The translations under genes were made by a program, and so were the position numbers. From Dysgonomonas sp. (GTDB lineage: Bacteria; Bacteroidota; Bacteroidia; Bacteroidales; Dysgonomonadaceae), in NCBI GenBank assembly GCA_003523545.1, contig DQAM01000279.1:1-5534 (forward strand): a DNA stretch of 5,534 nt. Reading direction: 5' to 3'. The notes beneath the pieces were generated by a model. It saw only the letters and a list, made by a program, of their open reading frames with translations. It ran no database searches and was not told where the DNA came from. Shown in pieces: positions 1 to 5,534 of the stretch. Each line of letters opens with the position of its first letter. Within the stretch, counting starts at the first letter, position 1.

Positions 1-546
1 TTGTCTGAAGGAGGTATCGAATCGGCTGGTGTAAAATGTAATGTGTTTTTGTCCACATCAACCCATGGACTAATTTTTTGGTTGGCTAGATATGCTTTGT
101 CTGATTCTGTAAGAAGCAGACCATAGGAATAAAATAATTGTATCGTCTTTCGGTTTATAACCTTGTATTTTCTTTCTTTCATATCTATTGGAACAAGAAA
201 ACCTGGCTGGGTATAGAAATGTGCAATAATGGTGTCATTTTGGATAGTGTACACTCCCCAAAGATTTCCCCAACGTATTTTTCCTCCTTCTTTCCAATAA
301 TTCACGGTTTCAGATAAATTTTCTATTTTTTTTTCTATTTTCTTCTTTTAAGAAAGTATTTGCCAATGAGCCATCATCAAAAAATACAGTAGAAGAACCA
401 AATACTCCGTCAATATCCAGTAAATCTCTGATATTCGTATTTCTTCCTTCCAACTTAATGGTTGATTTCGCAATCACTTCTTTTTTTTGTGAGGCGCAGG
501 AAAAGCAACAACATATAAGTAGCAAAAATATAAATAGTTTTTTCAT
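1..546 (-). CDS. Small lipoprotein, candidate immunity protein, frameshifted at an A9 tract and cut by the window edge
   Basis: Starts with ATG at 546-544. Residues 1-17 (MKKLFIFLLLICCCFSC) form a lipoprotein signal with C17 the likely lipidated Cys, followed by a polar ASQKKE. The literal frame stops at TGA (312-310) after 78 residues. Dropping one A from the A9 run at 334-326 gives an open frame to position 1, about 181 residues. It includes IENLSETVNYWKEGG, IRWGNLWGVYTIQNDTII and LHFTPADSIPPSD, and the stop lies off the left edge. The upstream half (IRDLLDIDGVFG, VFFDDGS) and downstream half (WGVYTIQNDTI, PADSIPPSD) together resemble small lipoproteins of unknown function that I recall from Bacteroidota, often near RHS genes. 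Immunity to the adjacent toxin is inferred from position only. It could be a phase-variable gene, a gene rescued by slippage, a decaying gene or a sequencing error. Confidence 0.75.
326..334 (-). other. A9 homopolymer at the frameshift point of the lipoprotein gene
   Basis: Nine consecutive T on the plus strand, A9 on the coding strand, in the context AGA-AAA-AAA-AAT-AGA (codons 71-75). The frame entering the tract ends 13 nt downstream of it at TGA. The frame that would follow an A8 or A11 tract is open for more than 320 nt to the window edge. Upstream of the tract that second frame meets a TAA within about 25 nt and has no start codon, so the two frames look like one gene split at the tract. 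A runs of nine are known hot spots for replication slippage, RNA-polymerase slippage and base-calling errors. Confidence 0.85.
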
Positions 547-562
547 AACTCTGTTTTTTTTT
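547..562 (-). promoter_or_regulatory. A-rich translation start region of the lipoprotein gene, with an A9 run
   Basis: Directly upstream of the ATG (546-544) the minus strand reads A9 (562-554) then CAGAGTT. There is no good Shine-Dalgarno, which is normal in Bacteroidota, where an A-rich leader is typical. I see no convincing TTTG...TAnnTTTG promoter between the terminator and this run; TATTTTCT (579-572) is only a weak partial match to the -7 element. Changes in the length of the A run would alter the leader but not the reading frame. Confidence 0.35.
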
Positions 563-570
563 ATCTAAGT

Positions 571-612
571 TAGAAAATAAAACGAAGTATGCAATAAAAA
601 CATACTTCGTTT
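571..612 (-). terminator. Intrinsic terminator after the RHS gene
   Basis: A perfect 12-bp inverted repeat (AAACGAAGTATG at 580-591, CATACTTCGTTT at 601-612) surrounds a 9-nt A-rich loop. On the minus strand the stem is followed by a T-rich run (TTTTATTTTCT, starting in the stem's last bases). It begins 20 nt after the TAA of the RHS gene. The stem holds only four G/C pairs, which is modest, but length and U-tail fit an intrinsic terminator. It lies upstream of the lipoprotein gene, so that gene either has its own promoter or relies on read-through. The arms' A and T ends could allow some plus-strand activity, but no plus-strand gene needs it. Confidence 0.8.
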
Positions 613-632
613 ATAATTGGTTTATTTAGAGA

Positions 633-1361
633 TTATCTTTCCCATAAAGAATGAGGATTATAATATCCGGAATAGAAATAGCCACCTTGTCTAAAATTAT
701 CATAATTCAAAAAATAAGGTGTAGGTGTCACAAATTTATGTATAAAATTTTGGGTAAGATTTTGCACCATTGGATGGCTAAACCCTACACGGGTGGTCTG
801 ACCTTTTTTGTTTTTATATCCTACCCATGCAGGAGCAAAATGCGCACGCCCATTATTCCATGCACCATTTTTATTCTTTCCTAACCATTTAGCCGAACCA
901 TCATATGTTTGATTTCCATCAACCTCAGGGCTTTTAGATTTTCCCCAATTTGTGTAGAGATAAGTCCCTATCGAATACCTTCCTATATTGAGTTCCACAG
1001 CATTCGTCCGCCAGCGATCTTGTCCATCTCCAAGTACGTCATTAGAAAAAACAAAAGAATTATGATTGAAATAACCGGTAACTGAACCGACAATCTGTTT
1101 TCCATACTCCTGCCCGGAGATAGTGGAAGCTGAATAATAAGTTCTTCCGTAACCGGCACCCCAGCCGTCAATAGTCATAGCACCATTCCATCCCCAATGA
1201 TGGCCGTTGACGCCACTGACACCGATACCGAAACCTGCCCCGATGCTGAAATCGCCATTTGAATAAGTTGCTCCATAGTTTAAGCCTCCTGTCAATCCGC
1301 TCGTACCCCAACCTAAACCCGGAGATACAGACAGAGCAAAATGCTTATTGATAGGGATAGG
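633..1361 (-). other. C-terminal toxin tip, polymorphic toxin type 23-like
   Basis: Residues 1392-1633 (242 aa) form the variable tip. It opens with INKHFALSVSPGLGWG and continues as Gly- and aromatic-rich alternating strands (LTGGLNYGATYSNGDFSIG, AMTIDGWGAGYGRTYYS, VGSVTGYFNHNSFVFS). Next come a polar motif DVLGDGQDRWRT, then FAPAWVGYKNKKGQTTRVGF, SHPMVQNLTQNFIHK and a Tyr/Phe-rich end, NPHSLWER. The pattern, especially LGDGxDRxRT and GQTxRVGxSHP...QNxxHK, matches my memory of Bacteroidota proteins annotated as polymorphic toxin type 23 (Bacterial toxin 23). The biochemical activity of that family is not known to me. Candidate functional residues are D1503, D1506, R1507, R1509, H1587 and H1599. 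The family call is from recall and needs a profile search. Confidence 0.6.
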
Positions 1362-4300
1362 CATCGACGGCATAAACTTGCCAAGTGCAGTATTAGCAGC
1401 CATACCTCCAACAGCACCCCAGGTAGCACCTGTTATCTGTCCTGTGGCTAAGCCTCCGGTATTATAACCGAGCCAGCCCGATACAGCGCCTGTTGCACCT
1501 GCTCCGACAGCTTTCCATCCCCAGTTTCCCGTACTAAGGCCATGGGCGGCATAATTAAAGACAAATGATGTAGCTGCAATAAGTAAATCGTCGATACCGA
1601 ACCATTCGCCGCTAGGGTCGGTATATCTCAAAGGATTGTTCAGTACGTATGAATACCTATTGAAGTTTTGGCTGAGATCAGGAAGTTGAACAAAAGGATC
1701 GGCGGAAAGAAAGCGGCCGAGTATAGGATCGTACATACGACCATTCATATCGATCAGGCGGAACTCATCCAGATGTTCATGCCCAGTATAACCTCGGTGA
1801 TAAGCAAACGCATTATTCGTTACAGTCCTGTCACCCCAAGCATCGTAAGATGCTTTAAACACTTCTGTACCATTATTATCGGTTATTTTCACAACGCTAC
1901 CCAAATGGTCGAAATGAGGATAATAAATTTTATCTGTTTGTCCGGCTTGCTTTACATAAATAGCGGCTGTTCCGTCCGAACTATTGATATAATATAGTTC
2001 TTTTTTCTCTCCGTTTTCTGTAATAATTTCATAATTACCTGCAAAGACTATTGTTTTTTGAGAAACATCATTCTTTTTCAATTCTGTTTTCCACCTTTGC
2101 TGGTCAGGGCCATAGATAAAGTTGAGAAAATAATTATCTGTTCCGTTTGTTTCTGTTATGCCGGAGGCCTTGTTAAAACCCGTATAAGTGATTAACAGAT
2201 CCGACTCGGGTATTAATTGGTCTGTATTTTCTACGTAAGCCACAGCATGAGGACGGGTGTCATAATCATAGCCATATATACCGATCCCGGTTTTGGTATT
2301 TATGTTTCCATTGTTCCTATAAGTCATCTGCATTATATCAGCAGCACCATCCTTTACATGGGTCAACCTGTCTAAAACGTCGTATTCGAATGTTTCAGCC
2401 TGTGGAATCATACCTGTACGTGATTGGAGGTTTCCTGTTGGTCCGTCAAATACAAAATCCATATTATGCAGTACCGAACTTCCTTTTACTGTTTTGATGT
2501 TTGTAAGCAAACCATTTGCGTTATAGGTATTGGTCGATGTAAGAGTGCCGCCGAGCAAGCCTGTCCTTACTGTTCCTGTGGAGCCTGTCAGTTCCCAGAT
2601 TTGATTAGTGCCAAGTTTTACCTTAATCAAATTGCCATAAGCATCATATTCATTATCAACCTGTATGTTACCCGGATAAACGAGGCGGCTTATTTCTCCT
2701 TTCGTATTGTATTCATAAGAAAATTTAAGAAGACTCTCTCCTTCTATCTGCCTGTTTTCCGATATAACCCTACCATATTTATCGTGCGAATAAGACATAA
2801 AATTATTTCCGGTCTGTTGTTTTGTCAGCAGTAAATAGTCGTTACCCGATGTACCATAAGTATATGTTGTTTCGATACCGTCAATGCTGGATGTTTCCAA
2901 ACGTCCCAATGCGTCATAATTTTTAATAGTTATTTTACCTTTGCCATCCACTTGTTTTATCAATCTTCCGGCTGCATCGTATGAATAAGTCAGTGTTCCG
3001 GCATTAGGATCGGTCAATTCAATTTGGTTTCCTACCGCATCATATGTCATAGAATAAGTTGCACCACCTGCCACAATCTTTTGCGGCTTACCTAAAGAAT
3101 TATAAGTATAAGTCACTGATGAAAGTGGATCTTTTGAGACTTTCGTATTGCCCCATTCGTCAAATGTTTTAGTATAGGTTTTTCCATTGATTACCGTTGT
3201 AGCTTTACGGTTTTCATATGAATAGGTACTGCTTTGTCCTGCACTGTTGTTTGATGAGGTTAATCTTCCTCTTTCGTCATAAGTATAACTCTCGGAAGAG
3301 GTCAGATTACCTGTCTGGGTTGTTTTCGAGAATATAAGCCCTTTGTTATCATAGACAGTTGATGTTTTGAGCTTTTGACTCTTTTCTCCGATAGACTCGT
3401 TCAATACTTCGCGTCCTTTAGCATCATACCAGGTTTTTACCCAAGGTTCTCCGGTACCTTGGGTGAGGATATAGTAGCGTTTAGATTGTTCTTTATTCCA
3501 ACCCTTAGTTACTGTTGATTTCCTTCCATCTGGGAAAGTTGTGAAATAGAGATTACCCCAACTATCATGAGTGTATGTCGTAGTCAGAATATTCGATGCG
3601 ACAGATTCATCTTTTTCCGTTATCAGATTAGCCCATATATCGTGTTCGAATGTATATACTGTAGTTGCTGGAGATGTATAGGTTTTAGCAACGGACCGTC
3701 CGTAGGTATCATATTCGTTATATTTAGTTACGGGAGTAATACCCGAACCGGTTTCTTTTATGGTTAAAACATTTCCAAATGCATCATAGGTATAATCGGT
3801 TGTCAATTTCATGTCTGTTCCCTGATTTTTGACAACCTGCTTCTGGTAGCCTTTCGATACATCATAGATAATAGCAGTTTCATTATTATAAACTGCATCA
3901 TCATCAGAATGTTTTTGTGTTTTAGTTACCAATTGCGGTTTATAAGTATTTCCGGCTTTTATATAATTTTGATATTGCACAGTTTTATACATTTCATCTC
4001 CGAAACTGGTCTTTTCTTCTTCTATATAACCATAGGTAGTATTATATGCATAAGTTGTTGTAACAATGTTTCCATCAAGGTCTTTTTCAGTTTTAGTCGA
4101 AGGATATGCAAAGTACTTTTTATTGCCTTTGTCAACGATAGTCAGTGCGACATTCGTTTCCCCGGTTTTTCCCTCCACTGTCGTTTTCGAATATGTCGCA
4201 GAAGGGATATAAAAAGTTGTATTCCATGATTTGATTCCCGATTCGGATACTATACCTTGGGTTATAATATTAGAAGTTTTAGAAGACATTCCCAATAAGC

Positions 4301-5534
4301 CTTTTCCAGTTATATGCGCCTTCAATCCTTTATACTGGTATGTTGTTGATTCAGTGTCCGCAGCACCATTATCCGTCAATACGGATAAAACACTATGTAA
4401 GGGAATCGTAAGATCGACAACAGGATAGGTACTTCCGCTACCTTTGGTATAAAAAGGGTTGTTGGCCATGGAAGCATAGTTAATTTTTATTGTGTTTCCT
4501 GCACCTTCTTTAATTTCATATATTTTGCCAATTGCGGCAGTGGACTTTCCATCCACAGAACCCCAGGTATATAATCTCCATGTCGGATCAACGTCTGCCT
4601 TAGTACTATTATAACAGTTATGGCCATAGTTCATAAGATCGGGTATACCATCTCCATTGAAGTCCCCAGTAATATATCGGTAAGCCAAGCCATCATCCAG
4701 CCTATTAGATGTCGCTTCAGAAACTTTTATAAATTTAGTGCCTGTCGAGCGCATCCAATATGTATAAGCATGGCTTTCTAGAGCATTATTATACATAGTC
4801 TTAACAATGATTAGGTCGTCCTTGCCGTCATTATCGAAATCTTGAACAAAACATTCGAACTTGTCATCATCTTTCCCTGTCGAGCTTTGATCATAAGCAT
4901 AAATGTCAGCTCCTTCTGTCTTAACAAATGTTCCGTTACCTTGATTGATAGCAATATACCAGGAACGGCTATTTGTATCATTAATCACAAAATCAGCTAA
5001 ACCATCACCGTTAAAATCTCCAGAGCGCATCATTGTCCAACTATTAGATTTGATATTTGTTCCTGTTGTTTTCTTACTGTCGGTAAACGTGGATGAGGTA
5101 ATACCATTCCCTTGATTCCAAAAGATACTATATCCTTGTTCGTACACTATCATCAAATCCTGCAACCCATCACCGTCATAATCTGAAAGAAACATTTTCT
5201 GAGGTTTCGAAGGCAAGTTTAAATTTAATGAAGCACGAAGCAGATTTTTACCTGAATCGTGTGCAATTATTTCTCCGGGGTAGTTATTGTTATTATGTCC
5301 TTTCTCTATAAAAACAATATCTCCTTTACCATCCCGGTTGATATCTCCAGTAGTATAAACTACCATCTCACTACTACGCTGTAGGTTATATCCACATACA
5401 CCTTGTATTGTTGGTCCATACACATAGAAACCTATTTGTTTCCAGTGCTCATTAACGCTTAAATGAGGCACAATAAACTCATCAATTGCGTCACCGTCGA
5501 AATCTATAGCGGATGATCCGCCTCTGTGCTCTTT
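633..5534 (-). CDS. Giant RHS/YD-repeat polymorphic toxin protein with VCBS N-terminus and C-terminal toxin tip (5' end off window)
   Basis: Seen: one open frame of 1633 residues from the right edge to a TAA at 635-633 (protein ends SLWER). Residues are numbered here from the first in-window codon. Order: six Asp-rich FG-GAP/VCBS motifs (starting at D11, 64, 118, 173, 232, 291); a TcB/SpvB-like middle (about 334-471); about 22 YD repeats (583-1094); a pre-core (1122-1203); an RHS core (1204-1309) ending in NPLRYTDPSGEW; a Gly-rich linker (1310-1391); and a beta-rich tip (1392-1633). Known of the family: RHS repeats form a hollow shell around a C-terminal toxin released by self-cleavage at the core. 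Inferred: a contact-dependent or secreted antibacterial or anti-host toxin. The true start and any signal peptide are outside the window. A GTG at 5471-5469 is an internal Val inside the first repeat, not the start. The family is certain; target and export route are unknown. Confidence 0.95.
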   Translation of the reverse strand, partial: KEHRGGSSAIDFDGDAIDEFIVPHLSVNEHWKQIGFYVYGPTIQGVCGYNLQRSSEMVVYTTGDINRDGKGDIVFIEKGHNNNNYPGEIIAHDSGKNLLRASLNLNLPSKPQKMFLSDYDGDGLQDLMIVYEQGYSIFWNQGNGITSSTFTDSKKTTGTNIKSNSWTMMRSGDFNGDGLADFVINDTNSRSWYIAINQGNGTFVKTEGADIYAYDQSSTGKDDDKFECFVQDFDNDGKDDLIIVKTMYNNALESHAYTYWMRSTGTKFIKVSEATSNRLDDGLAYRYITGDFNGDGIPDLMNYGHNCYNSTKADVDPTWRLYTWGSVDGKSTAAIGKIYEIKEGAGNTIKINYASMANNPFYTKGSGSTYPVVDLTIPLHSVLSVLTDNGAADTESTTYQYKGLKAHITGKGLLGMSSKTSNIITQGIVSESGIKSWNTTFYIPSATYSKTTVEGKTGETNVALTIVDKGNKKYFAYPSTKTEKDLDGNIVTTTYAYNTTYGYIEEEKTSFGDEMYKTVQYQNYIKAGNTYKPQLVTKTQKHSDDDAVYNNETAIIYDVSKGYQKQVVKNQGTDMKLTTDYTYDAFGNVLTIKETGSGITPVTKYNEYDTYGRSVAKTYTSPATTVYTFEHDIWANLITEKDESVASNILTTTYTHDSWGNLYFTTFPDGRKSTVTKGWNKEQSKRYYILTQGTGEPWVKTWYDAKGREVLNESIGEKSQKLKTSTVYDNKGLIFSKTTQTGNLTSSESYTYDERGRLTSSNNSAGQSSTYSYENRKATTVINGKTYTKTFDEWGNTKVSKDPLSSVTYTYNSLGKPQKIVAGGATYSMTYDAVGNQIELTDPNAGTLTYSYDAAGRLIKQVDGKGKITIKNYDALGRLETSSIDGIETTYTYGTSGNDYLLLTKQQTGNNFMSYSHDKYGRVISENRQIEGESLLKFSYEYNTKGEISRLVYPGNIQVDNEYDAYGNLIKVKLGTNQIWELTGSTGTVRTGLLGGTLTSTNTYNANGLLTNIKTVKGSSVLHNMDFVFDGPTGNLQSRTGMIPQAETFEYDVLDRLTHVKDGAADIMQMTYRNNGNINTKTGIGIYGYDYDTRPHAVAYVENTDQLIPESDLLITYTGFNKASGITETNGTDNYFLNFIYGPDQQRWKTELKKNDVSQKTIVFAGNYEIITENGEKKELYYINSSDGTAAIYVKQAGQTDKIYYPHFDHLGSVVKITDNNGTEVFKASYDAWGDRTVTNNAFAYHRGYTGHEHLDEFRLIDMNGRMYDPILGRFLSADPFVQLPDLSQNFNRYSYVLNNPLRYTDPSGEWFGIDDLLIAATSFVFNYAAHGLSTGNWGWKAVGAGATGAVSGWLGYNTGGLATGQITGATWGAVGGMAANTALGKFMPSMPIPINKHFALSVSPGLGWGTSGLTGGLNYGATYSNGDFSIGAGFGIGVSGVNGHHWGWNGAMTIDGWGAGYGRTYYSASTISGQEYGKQIVGSVTGYFNHNSFVFSNDVLGDGQDRWRTNAVELNIGRYSIGTYLYTNWGKSKSPEVDGNQTYDGSAKWLGKNKNGAWNNGRAHFAPAWVGYKNKKGQTTRVGFSHPMVQNLTQNFIHKFVTPTPYFLNYDNFRQGGYFYSGYYNPHSLWER
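1362..1607 (-). other. Gly/Ala-rich hydrophobic linker between RHS core and toxin tip
   Basis: Residues 1310-1391 follow directly on the DPSG motif. They begin with a hydrophobic stretch (DDLLIAATSFVFNYAAHGL) and continue with small-residue, GxxxG-like segments (WKAVGAGATGAVSGWLGY, TGATWGAVGGMAANTALG). Such segments are common just after the core in RHS proteins, where they are suspected to help the toxin pass or insert into membranes. The sequence could form one or two membrane-inserting helices or simply pack inside the shell. No function can be assigned with certainty. Confidence 0.5.
1608..1925 (-). other. RHS repeat-associated core domain with putative self-cleavage site
   Basis: Residues 1204-1309 show the hallmark RHS core: HFDHLGSVVKITD, ASYDAWGD, YTGHEHLDEFRLIDMNGRMYDP (in two overlapping parts), LGRFLSADP, then NRYSYVLNN and PLRYTDPSGEW. 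In characterised Rhs and TcC proteins this core plugs the shell and carries an Asp-dependent self-cleavage activity that frees the C-terminal tip near the PxxxxDPxG motif. That motif is P1301 to G1309 here. It is followed by Glu-Trp rather than the Leu typical of enterobacterial Rhs proteins. The Asp and Arg residues of DMNGRMYDP are the obvious candidates for the catalytic site. Cleavage itself is inferred. Confidence 0.9.
2253..3788 (-). repeat. YD (RHS) repeat array, about 22 units
   Basis: Residues 583-1094 contain recurrent [YFH]-D-x-x-G-[RN]-[LV] units, for example TYDAFGNVLT, EYDTYGRSVA, SYDAAGRLIK, NYDALGRLET and EYDAYGNLIK. Units are 20-25 residues apart, and spacing is a very regular 20-21 residues through the centre (about residues 811-893). 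YD repeats fold into beta-hairpin strips that spiral into the shell of Rhs/TcBC proteins. Several units have lost the Asp or Gly (YENRKAT, YNSLGK, YGTSGN, YRNNGN), as is usual. At DNA level the units are well diverged and recur only as short motifs of the gcatcatatg type, so this is not a tandem DNA repeat prone to slippage. Confidence 0.92.
4122..4535 (-). other. TcB/SpvB-like middle segment of the RHS protein
   Basis: Residues about 334-471 link the propeller-type repeats to the YD repeats. Landmarks are EIKEGAGNTIKINYAS, a YPVVDLTIPLHSVLSVL stretch, and YQYKGLKAHITGKGLLGMSS. The last resembles the Y-x-Y-x-G...GRGFLGF signature seen in the middle of TcdB/TcaC-type toxin subunits and SpvB-related proteins. 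The order VCBS, this segment, then YD repeats is that of TcB. The assignment is by recalled motif and domain order, not by a profile search. Confidence 0.55.
4638..5504 (-). repeat. Six FG-GAP/VCBS-type Asp-rich repeats in the N-terminal part of the RHS protein
   Basis: Protein-level repeats with the pattern D-x-[DN]-x-D-G-x-x-D followed by hydrophobic strand residues: DFDGDAIDE, DINRDGKGD, DYDGDGLQD, DFNGDGLAD, DFDNDGKDD and DFNGDGIPD, spaced about 53-59 residues apart. The Asp/Asn pattern matches calcium-binding loops of FG-GAP/VCBS blades, which build beta-propellers in integrins and in the TcB subunit of Tc toxins. The first repeat is reached only by reading past the GTG at 5471, which shows that the coding region continues rightwards. 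More blades may lie outside the window. Calcium binding is inferred from the motif. Confidence 0.85.

Noticed and set aside
1..182. Separate small gene starting at the in-frame ATG at 182-180 (MKERKYK...)
   Set aside because: The same frame is open and protein-like well upstream of this ATG, back to the A9 tract, so it is better read as the second half of the lipoprotein gene.
580..612. Inverted repeat as a recombination or attachment site, or a CRISPR repeat
   Set aside because: It occurs once, sits 20 nt after a stop codon and is followed by a T-rich run, so a terminator explains it fully.
651..884. Plus-strand frame of 77 codons
   Set aside because: It lies wholly opposite the well-supported toxin tip, has an Ile/Cys-rich composition typical of antisense frames, and shows no domain.
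983..1171. Minus-strand frame of 62 codons inside the toxin tip
   Set aside because: It overlaps the RHS frame on the same strand in another phase; no sign of independent coding or a start region.
2253..3788. Tandem DNA repeat or CRISPR-like array suggested by recurring gcatcatatg-type motifs
   Set aside because: These are diverged codons for the Tyr-Asp-Ala units of the YD repeats within one intact reading frame; spacing and sequence vary.
1668..4428. Plus-strand frames at 1668-1997, 2424-2834, 3567-3767, 3909-4229 and 4231-4428
   Set aside because: All are antisense to the YD-repeat and core region, rich in Ile, Phe, Cys and Ser as expected from reading repeat codons backwards, with no recognisable motif.
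5469..5471. GTG as the start codon of the RHS gene
   Set aside because: The frame is open to the window edge and upstream codons encode a complete Asp-rich VCBS loop; the GTG is an internal Val.

Overview
The window is a piece of a polymorphic-toxin locus, all on the minus strand and AT-rich. The best fit is a member of the Bacteroidota, probably a Bacteroidales species (Bacteroides, Parabacteroides or Dysgonomonas type). This rests on a short Cys-rich lipoprotein signal, A-rich start regions without a clear Shine-Dalgarno, and the RHS core style with a GxYDPxxGRFLSADP block, a YSYVLNNPLRYTDPSGEW end and a C-terminal tip. No species can be named from the sequence alone.

Layout, read in the direction of transcription (right to left). 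Positions 5534 to 633 encode one uninterrupted giant RHS/YD-repeat protein whose 5' end lies beyond the right edge. In order it has six FG-GAP/VCBS-type Asp-rich repeats, a TcB/SpvB-like middle segment, about 22 YD repeats, an RHS core, a Gly/Ala-rich hydrophobic linker, and a 242-residue beta-strand-rich C-terminal tip. The tip resembles what is annotated in Bacteroidota as polymorphic toxin type 23. Positions 632 to 547 are intergenic and carry a 12-bp perfect inverted repeat followed by a T-rich run (an intrinsic terminator), then an A-rich leader. Positions 546 to 1 encode a small lipoprotein that runs off the left edge and is interrupted by a frameshift at an A9 homopolymer. Removing one A (or adding two) restores a single open frame to the window edge. 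Nothing credible is encoded on the plus strand.

How the parts may work together (inference): the RHS protein would be a shell that encloses and delivers its C-terminal toxin tip, as in Rhs and Tc (BC) toxins. The adjacent lipoprotein is the only candidate immunity gene in view. Its predicted location in the cell envelope, and the Gly/aromatic beta-rich tip, hint that the toxin may act in the envelope. The main oddities are the A9 frameshift in the candidate immunity gene (phase switch, transcriptional slippage, decay or sequencing error) and the terminator between toxin and candidate immunity gene.
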